A DNA stretch of 64,000 bases from Typha latifolia (Eukaryota; Streptophyta; Magnoliopsida; Poales; Typhaceae), in NCBI GenBank assembly GCA_019914945.1, contig CM034103.1, positions 12,462,001-12,526,000 on the forward strand, written 5' to 3'. The notes beneath the pieces were generated by a model. The model did not search any database, was not told where the DNA came from, and was given only the letters and a program-made list of their open reading frames with translations. The translations under genes and the position numbers were made by a program. Below are positions 18,942-30,600 of this stretch, one piece after another; positions within the stretch are counted from its first letter, which is position 1, and every line of letters begins with the position of its first letter.

Positions 18942-21130
18942 CTACAAAATGCAAGCCAAAAGACAAAGGAACTGTCAAGGATGTATGCTATGATAACAGA
19001 AGCTTGTACTGACACTTCAAAACTTCAGACATCACAGTGATAATACTGGAAGGCAAACACACAATTTTTCAGCCAATTATCATAAGGCAGGCCTCACTTA
19101 AAACTGCAGTCATTCCCAAAATAACAGAATTCAGATGTCATTGCAGAGAAATATCATAGAACTTAAACCAGGACTGATTTACAAGATTTGTTATCTCAAG
19201 AAAAGAGCAGACGAGAATAGTCAATTCAAAGAACTCAGAAAATAATTTCAAGAGACTTACTAATTAGTGTTATATTTGGCCAAAATTGAATAAACATCTA
19301 AATAATCTATAAAATATAAACATAACAAAAGGCAAAATCGATCAATAGGACAGAATTATACAACTTTGTATCATTTCATCAAGTCTTTTTGACAATCACT
19401 ACTAAAAAGAGAACCTGCCAAACCAAACAGTATTTGCAAATATTATGGGAAGGCACCATGTCTTCAAAGGACATTTTCTTCTCCTCATTGCAAGTCTTTA
19501 CTTATTTGACTTATTTCATCCAAGAATATCTGTGCCACCAGCACAATCTGAGCAAGTGGCTGGTTGGCAAGGCAATGGCTACAGGGATTTCATAGAAGAT
19601 GGCTAAATCAGTTAGTACCTAAGTGATTCAGAAGAAAGAAGCATCTAGGTTGCTATAAAACTACCAAGTATTCTAGGCACTTAGTTCCTAGAAAGTTGCC
19701 TGATGATGCCTAGAGACCTTGGGGCTGAAGGAGGATGGTGAAGGGAATTTTAAGATAAGTGATTAATGAACAATTAAACAATGTAACAAATACATGTTTT
19801 CCATTACTAGAAGTTACTGAAATTCCAAATGTCCGAAAAAATCTCAATAAATGGTATTATATCTTCCAGCTTACTCATCTAACTGGAAGGGCTCAGATCT
19901 CCACCAACAGACTGCTGTGTCACATTGCAAGCATTAGGTCGGATAGCATATAGCAACATTCGAATTATTACTGGTTGTGAATAGTCAAAAGAAATTTTAG
20001 ATAATACAGATGTTGATCTTTATAAACCAGAAGAAATGATTTTTGCTAGCAACAAAATAAATTTTGGTTACTATTCATATCATTTTAATAAATGAACTAT
20101 CACAAGTAAAAGTACTAAAGTTTAGTTGCCTGAAGGAGAAGCATGAATGGCTATTATCTAGGCATTGGCATCAACAGTAAAGTTGAAGGGTTTGGAAAGT
20201 GAGTGCAGTTACAAGGTTCCTTCGATACTCCGAAGTAGGATTGCCACACTAAACAAAATATTTCCTCTGCTATACACTAACTAAATGAGTAGTTATTCAA
20301 GTATGATTAATCAAGGGATAGAAAATTTTAACTCATGACATACCAAAAAATACTTCCATTGCTGCCGTAGTCTTACGCACTGGTACTGTATGACCACAAT
20401 TTTCTGAAGAACCAAACATACATGAAATTGTACAGCAATACTCAAGCAGACAACACCACGTATGCCACGATCAACCATTGGAGACACGGAATGCCAGCCG
20501 ACGCTGTAATTTTGTGCAGCAGAGTCGGCTAGGTTTTAAAATTTTGCCCTTTTCCCCTTCTCATTTAGAAGCAGCAGGACCTAAAGCATCCTTAACACGG
20601 AGATAAACCCTAAACGATGGCAAATCGTGCTTGATCTTATCTGAATTTATAGATCTGAAAAATCCTAACGCGCAAAAAATGCGCTAATAAATCCTAGTCG
20701 ATCTGTGACATAAGAACACTCATCCAAAGATTTCAAAATGAGGAGACATAACAAAGAAAAAGATTAGCCAGCACAAATCAAGCAAATCTATGGTTCGATC
20801 CAACCATATAGTGTACAGTATTAAAGGAATAATGTTCACATTTTATTTTAATCCAAGCCGAATGGTAGGATAACTATCCAAATATTGCAAGCCGCGAGCA
20901 TACCTCGTTCGCAGCTTCTCACACTATCAGGGCGAAGAATAGATCGGAGGCGGCAGCGCGAGACGTCGTTCTATAGGATATTAAGGCTCGTCAAAGTAGT
21001 TGACCGTGGAACGAGGCAGCAAGACCAAACTCGTCAACGACCTAAGCCAGAAAGACGAAGTCCGCAGAGTACTCGGGAGAGAAACCGTGATTGTGTTGGA
21101 TCCGACGCCGATTCCTTTATTCAACCAAAA
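18942..21130 (-). other. 5'UTR exon and leader intron of the KCP2-like gene
   Basis: On the minus strand a GC-richer exon of about 225 bases (20904 to roughly 21130) ends GAACGAG followed by the donor GTATGC. The intron 18942-20903 ends TTTTGTAG just ten bases before the start codon. The upstream limit is estimated from the candidate TATA box. A telo-box (AAACCCTA on the plus strand) sits inside this intron at 20605-20612. Nothing else was recognised in the intron. Confidence 0.6.
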
Positions 21131-21157
21131 CAGCGTCGTATATAATTAATGATCGTT

Positions 21158-21168
21158 TATTTTATAAT
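21158..21168 (-). promoter_or_regulatory. Candidate TATA box of the KCP2-like gene
   Basis: On the minus strand ATTATAAAATA lies about 30 bases upstream of the estimated start of the GC-rich leader exon. The surrounding DNA is AT-rich, so a chance match is possible. Confidence 0.35.
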
Positions 21169-21169
21169 A

Positions 21170-22984
21170 TAGATTCCAATAAGACACAGTGGGGTTTACT
21201 GCATTAAACAATAAAAACACCATATGTTTTAGAACCGAACCACCTGCTCAATAAGTCAGATCACTATTTAAATATATATATATATTTAAATAACTAATAT
21301 AAAGTTTTATTAATTAATTCAATCCGACTTTGATAACCATAAAAACACACTCAGAGACTCATTATATATATATATATATTTATTTATTTATTTTTATTAA
21401 ACATTTGATTATTTGCTAAGCGTGGTGCTACTTTTATCAACCTTAAAAAAGTAATCATTCTCTAACTAATAAATGCATCATACTTACTTTTTTTCCCCTT
21501 TTAAATCACAATGAAGTCATTTCCAAAGTTGAACCAGAAAAGATAAAGGAGTAACTATTAAGAAAAGCTGAAAAGGTCATTAACCACTGTCTCTCTTTTA
21601 CACCGTGTGGATCTTAAGATTAGTTCGAAGACTCTACTACTTATTCTGCTACATCTGATAGCTATAGTAGTGAAATCTGTGATCTTATTATTCTATACAC
21701 ATTCTTCCATGTATTAGATTGTTCCAAGGCCCATGCTGCTCTCAGGTGTCTGTTATTGTTTATCATTTATTTTTTAAGAACCTACGTCAAATTTTATCTC
21801 AGGCACAACTCAAACTACCATTTTGTTTTGTTAATATATATATATATATATATATATTCATTAATCCAGCGTCCCTCTAAATTATTTCGAGCTCCGTAGG
21901 GTTATTAATTAGCTCATTATTCACCAATAACTCATACTCATCTCAAAATTTAATTGACATAAATTCAGTTCAATTAATAAATAACCTGAATATGAGCTCA
22001 AAATATAAACAAGTCAAGCCCACTCATGCTCATCTCCTTGTAGTTCAAATATATATAATCTCGCCTTTTATACTCCAATTTTATAGTTAATAGATATTTT
22101 AACCACTAATGGTTAGGTATTTAGTTTTACACTAAGTTGTTAAATTTAATCCTAATTGGCTGAGTTAAGTTTTGAACGAGCTTAACTTAGCTTGTTAAGT
22201 CAAATTAGCTGCTAGAATTCCTTTTTAGCCTAACACGAGCTAGATTTTTAGCTTGTTTTTATTGCTTAACTTAGTGATTGAGTTCGATAAATTTAATTCA
22301 GAGCCAAATAAAAGAAATGTTTAGCTCATTGACTGCCCAACTTCAGCTATGTAAAATCTGAGTAATCCAAACAATACTCATATAACACGAGTCATTTCAA
22401 CCAATTAAGTACACTTTTTTAATTTTGTTAAATATACAGTACATATTATTAGTTTATTACTTAATCATAGCTACTTTTTCTAAAGATATGGACTACATAT
22501 TCTACTACTTATTACATGTCTAAAACACATTAAAAGTATAATATACATTATTTGTCTATTATTTAACAATATAAACTCTAGGGTGAAACTTATAATACAA
22601 TAAAATAATTTCTTAAGCCCAATTCAAAAGCATAATGTTGTAGAATATGATTTGAGATTTCGAGTTCAGTTAACAAATGCAAGATAACAAGCTTAAACAT
22701 CCTTCCATAAGTTATCTTTCCTAATCGCCCTGTAAAGTCTTAACGGTATTTCTCCCTCATATTTTATATTTTTATATTTTTCTCATTGTATTCTAAATAA
22801 ATATAAGATCACTTTTCTAAAAAAAATAAAAATAAAAAATAAAAAATAAAAATAATCTTAAGCATCCCAACAGCCATAATATTTATATACGACATTCTCT
22901 TAGTCTGCATCAAAAAAGACAAAAAGTTAGCAAGGCTTCTTCCGTGACAAACAGTGCGTAACATCAACCGATCTTTGTTAATTA
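21170..22984. other. AT-rich divergent spacer between the KCP2-like gene and MOR1
   Basis: About 1.8 kb of AT-rich DNA with TA runs (21267-21290, 21362-21380, 21834-21857). A stretch at about 22090-22360 repeats motifs such as AGCTTAACTTAGCTTG and GAGCTAG in both senses and looks like a decayed dispersed repeat, but no family could be assigned. No coding frame was recognised. Confidence 0.5.
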
Positions 22985-23639
22985 AAGCGTTTTAGTACAA
23001 AAATTGAAAGATAAGTCCCACCATCCCCTCTCCCCCCACCCCACCTCCCAGCATCACGTGCAACTCTCGTGCCTCAAGCCAGCCCGCTGGCCCAACCCGA
23101 ACCCCGCCCCCCCACCCCCTACTCATTTCGTACCAAAGCGCAAACGTTACACTTCCGCATTTCAAATTCTCCAGATTCGGTCGTCTGCATTCCCGACTGC
23201 ATATAGAGCTCCATCCATCCGACGGAAGTCTTAACAAGCACCCTCCGATGTACTACTTTCGTACATTGCGCCGTGCAGACGGTCGAGAGAACCGACACTG
23301 CCTTGGACGTCATTAACCCTGGCATCCCTCTCGCATTCTCGCACGTGCGAGCCCTCCCCTTCTTTCCCCTTCGCGACCTCCAAACCACCGTCTCTCACGT
23401 GCGGACACCCACACAAATCTCCGCTTTCGCCTCTCTCTCTCCCTCTTCCCCCTCGTTTCTTTTCCTTCCCCTAATTCTTTGGCCAAGAGGAGATCCCCCC
23501 CCCAAAAAAAAGAGGAAAAAGAAAAGATAATTAATTCAAACCCTAGGCGGCCCGATCCGCTCCTCGAAGAGCATTTCCTTCCAGCTCTGGTGGGGGAGCG
23601 AGGTAGAGCTAGAGAGAGAGGAAGGCGTCGTCGGTGGCC
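22985..23639 (+). promoter_or_regulatory. Promoter and GC-rich leader of MOR1
   Basis: Base composition changes sharply from AT-rich to C-rich at about 23020. The region holds three G-box cores CACGTG (23055-23060, 23342-23347, 23396-23401), a C-rich block at 23021-23118 whose minus strand is G-run rich, a pyrimidine patch of the plant core-promoter type (23427-23460), a telo-box AAACCCTA (23538-23545) and a GA stretch just before the start codon at 23640. No TATA box was identified. The transcription start is unknown but probably lies after 23400. Confidence 0.6.
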
Positions 23640-24589
23640 ATGTCGACGGAGGACGAGAAGCTTCTAAAGGAGGCGAAGAAGCTTCCGTGGGAGGACAGGC
23701 TCCTTCACAAGAACTGGAAGGTCCGGAACGACGCCAACATTGATCTCGCCGCTCTCTGCGACTCGATCACAGATCCCAAGGACACTCGTCTCAAAGAGTT
23801 CGGTAAAATTTCTACCGCTTCCCTCCGATCTGATCGTCTCCTAGGCGGATGGGATCTCGAGATCGCCTCGATCTGCGATCCGTTCGGTTTCCGTTGATTA
23901 TTAAGTGATTTTTTGTGTGTTAGATCTCAAGGTGTTTGGTTATTGGATTAGGGCCGTTGTTGAGGAAGACAGTGGCGGATTCGAATGCGCCAGTGCAGGA
24001 GAAGGCACTCGATGCCCTAATCGCTTTTTTGCGAGCCGCTGATGCGGATGCCGGAAGGTGTTGTGGAATTCTTTTGTCATTTGGCTATTTTTTGATTTTG
24101 ATTTAGTTTCACATTTCTCATCATGTGATTGGTTGTAAATGTAGGTACGCTAAGGAGGTATGTGATGCAATCGTTGCAAAGTGCCTCACTGGGCGGCCCA
24201 AGACCGTAGAGAAATCTCAGATGGCATTTCTTTTGTGGGTGGAGTTGGAAGCCTCAGAAGTATTCCTGGTAAGGGCAGAAAATGAAGAGTATCATTTTCT
24301 TATTTCCTAATTCTCAAGAGTGGAGAGTGGATTCTCGAAAGAAAAGAACTTAAGAGAGACTATAATTGGCATTTCCATCCATGTGTAAGCGCTGTAGTAA
24401 TGGCTTTTTAGCTGTATTTCATCTTGTATTGGATACCCATATTAGGTCATTGACTCATTGTATATCCCTATGTTTATTGCATCTGTTCACAACTTAGTAT
24501 GATTTTTGGTAAATGTAGCACAAATGGTTAGTTTGACATCAACTTTTTTGTTTCTTAGGTTCTGCTTTCATTATTCAAGATTAATCAGG

Positions 24590-24624
<35 letters not shown>

Positions 24625-27600
24625 ATTCTGGACTACCTAAGTTCCTGGAAGGGAATTAATTAAAACTTAAAAACTTTTGAAGATATTTTATATCACTATA
24701 TCACACTCTTCTCTCATTGCATAACCCATGTAACTCTTTTGCTGCGAATGTGTTTTAGACTAAAACAAATCAAAAGTAAAACATAATTGTAACTTAGGGA
24801 ATGAAAAGTAGGACAGATGAGACAGGAAATAATGCTAGATGAGTTCGTAAAACAAGTTCGCAATACTGATAAAGGTTGTGTTTTCTGTCATGAGTATGAA
24901 TGTGTGATAATATATACTATATCATATATATGTTGGCTTTTCAGTTTATCACAGAAGTTCGGGGTGGGAGTTCTAAGTTGTATTGGTATGTACATGTCAG
25001 AAAGTAAACTGGTTAACCTCCAGATGGTCTGCAGATGTGTTCCTAGTGGGTTAGATGGCTTAAATAGTGAATAAAGATAAATTGTAGAAATTCATGGTAA
25101 AGAATTATGTAATACATCAACTAGTCCAAAAATGTTTGCGATCAATTTTCTTTTACTATGGCACTCAAAACTTTGGTTTGTAACACATTTATTTTAACTT
25201 GTTAACTTTACTTTTATAACATACTGCCAGATAATTTACAAACTATTGGTAGCTAAAAAGAAACAGACTTGCTATCATTTGGCTAGGTCTATTAGATCTC
25301 TTCCCATGGGTTTCTTTCCTTGATATCCCCATTCGCCTCCCTTGAGTGCAATCGACATGTTTATCTTTATTTTTGGGTTTACTGAAATAACAGCAGTGAT
25401 GGCAAATAAGTGATGGCAAATATTCTTTTCCTGACAAAACATAACACAGATAAAACAACTAATGAACAAAGGAAAACATGAAGCATAAGCATTGTACAGG
25501 TGATGTCTAAATGCATTCTGTTTATAAGAACTATAGCTTTGGTAACAACTAATTCTAGTTGAAGTCATCACTTATTTTCATTTGTATAAATGCACGAAAC
25601 AATGCCAAGACATATCATAGCGGCATAGTTGCCACAACCAACTTTCGAAGCCTTCTTAGGGAATTTCTCAAGATGTCAAAGTTATTGCAGGGCTAAATAT
25701 GATGTGCTTAACTAGTACTTGTCAGGAAATACTGAAATAGTCAATATCTGTCATGGATTTATTGTGCATGAGATCATTGCTATTTTTCTCAATATAAGGA
25801 GAATTTATTCAATGGAGAGCAGAGTTGCTGTTCGCTGACCAACTTATTATGTAGTGTTGTTAATGTGAACATATTGCAGAATCTTTGAAGCTATGGAGCA
25901 ACATCTTTTTTTCTGGCCTCTAGAGAGAGATTCTAGATTGAGATATTTATACTCCAAGTCAAACAATATATGCATTTAAGTATGACTGCAGAAGTAAGCA
26001 TTATTTGGATGCTTCTATTGTAATCAGAACTAAAATGGAAACAAAAATTTATCATGTATGGTGCTGTAATGTTTGACCACTATTAAAAAGATAGACATGC
26101 AATTAGTTAATGTGCAATGATGATTTGAAAGAGAGAGAGAGAAAGAGAGAGAGAGAGAGTCAACCATGCAGCAAATTGTCGTTGAAGATGCTACTATCGT
26201 TCCCCTTCTTAGGGGGCGTGTGGAGGGATTTTTTTGGCTAGAGATTGGTGACCAAGAATTGGGTAAGATGATTCACTTGAATACCATAACCAAACCCCCT
26301 TTTGGAACGTCTTTCCTACAATACTGGCTATGCACCTAAGGGCAAATCTCTCTCTCTCTCTCTCTCTCTCTCCCACTTTCAACTGTGAGTTGTGACATGG
26401 CATGGGGGGTATACTAACTTGTACCTTGCCTTCCTTTTTAAAACCTTGTTGAATTTTCAAACATCACTTTGGATATGGTAGGTTGACAAGAATTGAGAAT
26501 GATTAAAACTATGATACTCATACAATTTAGATTTTCATATAGTTATTCAATACCTGTGGAGTATATATACATACAGTTAAGTTTGAAACATATGATCAGG
26601 GCAGATGTCTTGATTCACTCTATGGAGATCATTGGCATGAAGTTTGGAAATCATAAGACTGATTCATGTGCCTGATCATCTCTGTGTATAGACTTAGTAG
26701 CCAAATAGGAAACCGATCTTAAATCTTGAGGAACATAGCATTTTCTTGATAATTGTCTATGGTTCTCTCATTTCTAGGCTTGCTTACTTCTCTAACCAAA
26801 TTTCCTCAACCTTGATGAGTATGAAAGGTACTGCAGTCAATTGACTTAATAATTAATATAATCTCATGACTTGTTATTACCTTTTGAGTTTTTACTTTTA
26901 TATTACAACGGATTGATACCTAGTGAATGACTATGCTATCCTGGATACTTTTCTTACAAAATAATATGCTTGGACTGCGATATCAGGAAGCCATGGAGAA
27001 GGCTATAAAAAACAAAGTTGCAAAAGCAGTTGTGCCAGCAATTGATGTCATGTTTCAAGCTCTTAGGTACGTGCTTAACCCTCTTCCTATTTGGTGTTCT
27101 TTTTTCTTTCCGTTTGCACTACAACAAACGCATAAAGTTTTTTGTTTTTTTGATGTGTTTCTTTTATCCAGTGAATTTGGAGCAAAGGTTGTGCCCCCAA
27201 AGAAAATTCTTAAAATGCTTCCTGAGCTTTTTGATCACCAAGACCAGAATGTCCGTGCATCATCTAAAGGATTGACTCTTGAGCTTTGTCGCTGGATTGG
27301 GAAAGAACCGGTAAAATCAATTTTATTTGAGAAAATGCGAGATACGATGGTAAGTATAGCTCTTTAGTGTCATAAATTTATCTTTCATACTTTCGATCTG
27401 AATCTGTTCCTTGTTTCTTTGAAGAAAAAAGAGTTGGAGGCAGAACTGGCCAATGTGACAGGTACTGCTAAGCCAACTCGCAAAATAAGGTAAATGCTTT
27501 AATTGAAATTTAAAACTGTTTTCGTTTTCAAAATACTAGTTTCTGTTGAAAGCTCAAATAACAATATATTTCTTTGCCCAGTGGTAAAAATACTTGGAAT

Positions 27601-30600
27601 GATATTAAAAATCAGTATTCTATTTACATATGTGCACTTTAAGTGATTTTAGATAACAAAGGTTTTGTTGTATAAGATTTATCTACACTAGATCTATCTA
27701 GGAAATCTGTTGCACATTTATTTATTTTTGAAACCAGAAATGTGTAAGTAAGTTATAATAGTTTGTCATAATTGAACCTTTTCTTTGATTAAGAAATTTT
27801 ATTCCATTTGTGGTATTTCCTCAAGAATGACTATTTTAACTCAGTAAGTTATGGAACTTGTGTGAGATGAACAACCAAAATAGTTTGGGGAGAAAAAATA
27901 CTGTTGGACATTCTTTTGTGTACACTCTAGTAATGAGCTAAAATTAAAGAACAATATAATAGATCCATGTCATGATCTGTAAAACAGCAACAACATGCGT
28001 GGCCTCTGTAGTCTGGACTATTGGGGCTATATATCCTTATACATAATTATGGTTAAAATATCTATAAGACATAAGTGCCTTTCTTTCCCCTATTTTAAGA
28101 GCTATCAACATATGCCTAATTTAATCACCTATAAACTCAAAGTTGGTTTAAGTCCAGTTTAAACACTTTAAAACAATTGATTGCATTTTTGGTTGAGCCG
28201 AACATCTTGTTCTTCTTCTAAACCATATAGTTTGTAGTTATATTACTCCAAGATGGGGTCAATTCTTCAACAAGAAAAGGAGATTGATAGGCACATCATA
28301 TGTAGAATTGCACTAAGATGGTTAAGTGGAGAACTTACTCTAGCACATTGACTTATAACTGTATACTTCCCATGTGAAAATTACATCTAATAAAACGGTG
28401 ATAAACTTGTAATACTTGCCATGCTTTCTAGATCAAAATGTTGTGCAATTAGAGAACAACTCATGGAAATGTTGCTTTGCTGAGTTCAGTGTGTTGAGAT
28501 GAATCAGTGAAGTTGTTGGTAAATTATTATAGGCTGAATTATCTGTAAGACAATGTGAAGAAGTTTATTGTAACATCATACAACAACATTCTGGCAAATT
28601 TTTTTCCAGATCTGAGCAAGACAAGGAGCCAGAGCAAGACATTGTTCCTGAAGCTGTGGGTGTTGGGGTTTCTGAAGAATCTGTGGCTGATGGTAGGAAG
28701 TCATCTGATAAAACTTTTTTCTGAACTTTTTTTAATTTCACTATCCATCTGAAATGTTTTTTCCCCACTATTGACTTGATGCAAATGCTGATGCACTTCT
28801 TTTTACAGCTTGCCAGGAGATAGATGAATATGAACTGGTTGATCCTGTAGACATATTGACTCCCTTGGAGAAGTCTGGATTTTGGGATGGAGTGGTTAGT
28901 GATTTGATTCTTCATTTTAAGTCTTTACCATGCTTTCCTTAAGTTCCTTAATGACTGCTATGCTTGTTCTAGTTTTAAAGAACTATAAAAGCTGTTTGTT
29001 AGTATCAACCCCCCAATGGAAATGATATTTTGTGATATCAGAAAGCTGCTAAATGGTCTGAAAGGAGGGATGCTGTTGCAGAGCTGACTAAGCTTGCTTC
29101 CACAAAGAGAATTGCTGCTGGTGATTTTGCTGAAGTCTGTCGGACCCTTAAGAAGGTATTACTCATTTATATGATACTTCTTAGTTCTTATTTTTTATAT
29201 TGTTTGCCTAATTACTAGAATGCATATCATCTGGAGGGTATCTAATTAAAATAAAATTGTCTAGTATACTATAATGCAATAATGAAACAACTCGTTTGCT
29301 AAGTTTTCTGTGACTGATTCTCCATCATCTATTAATGATAGATTACCTTTCCTGTAGTTTAAATTTTTGTGATGATTGTCTTTGTTTTGGTGATGTGATG
29401 GCTGATTATCTCTGCTTTCATTTGTTCTGGTTGCAGCTTGTTACAGATGTGAATCTAGCTGTCTCAGTAGAGGCTATCCAAGCAATAGGAAATTTAGCTA
29501 GAGGTTTGAGAAATCATTTTGCTGGAAGTTCACGATTTCTCTTGCCTGTACTACTTGTAAGTAACTTAGATGCTTGTATGTATCCTTGCCTTTCATTACT
29601 TCAGTTCTTTTTGTTTTGTTGTTATTCATCATATGCTGCATGTGTCCTGTAATGGTTGATGTGGAGTTCCATATTGTGCATCCTAGGATTACTAGCATAG
29701 GTTGTAGTAAGTATATACATTTTTTTTCTTGATTGAATTTATTTTAGATCTTTATTTTAAGTACTGCATGTTGTGTTAATTGAAATGACTTTATGTTTTC
29801 CGTTTTCTGTAAATAGGAAAAATTAAAGGAGAAGAAACAAGTTTCAGCAGAAGCTCTTATGAATACCCTTCAAATGATGCATAAATCTGGCTGCGTGGCC
29901 CTTGTGGATGTCATTGAAGGTCAGTGTTTGTCTAGGTAGCAGTTGCTATATTTAGGTACCAGTTACTATTTACTACTGATCTTTTCTTATGTTCTACTTC
30001 TTGTTACTTATGTTGCATGTAGAACTGTAGAAGTACCACTTTTTCATATACCCATTGGTCATTATCTAGTATAAGTTTCAGCTGTAGAAAGGCTTGGATA
30101 TGAATATATATGTAAATAATATGGGCAACTATTCTAAAAACTGCACATGCATATGCACACTTAGACTTGAGGCTGTCAAAATAATCATGTCTCTTGAGCT
30201 TGGCCCAAACTAGTCTTCATTTAGGCTTGAATCAAGATTGGCTTAAAGCCTTTAAACTTAATTGAGATCAAGGATTGCCATGCAAGCACAGTACCGACAT
30301 GTGGCATGAGTGGTGTAGTGCAACACCGCTATCTCACCTCTTAGCATCAATCTGTCACAGAGAATTGACTGGAGGTAGTGAGTAATGGTGGAGAGTGTCA
30401 CTGTGAATTCGTCGCCCTCTTCTCTCCTCATTGTTGTTGCCACCCTCCTCTTGTTCTCTCTTGTGTGCCCTAACCAAGGTTGAATACAATTGGAGGGGTT
30501 TAAAAGCTCTTAATGGGTCGAGAATAAAAGATTTGCTTTGGGGATCTAACTTAATCTAAAAGATGAGAGAGAGGAGGGCAGCGATGACAAACTGATTGTT

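Noticed and set aside
20885..21145. 86-residue plus-strand ORF, Arg-rich
   Set aside because: It is antisense to the GC-richer leader exon of the KCP2-like gene; the Arg content follows from base composition.
22090..22360. Possible dispersed transposon with GAGCT-type words
   Set aside because: No terminal repeats, target duplication or coding remnant could be delimited, so it is not called as a mobile element.
23119..23388. Minus-strand ORFs in the GC-rich MOR1 leader region (89 and 81 residues)
   Set aside because: GC-rich DNA has few stops by chance; no homologous motif, and the region reads better as promoter and leader of MOR1.
24593..24623. Poly-T as the tail of an antisense SINE or processed pseudogene
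   Set aside because: No SINE body, coding fragment or target duplication was found beside it, so it is listed only as a homopolymer tract.
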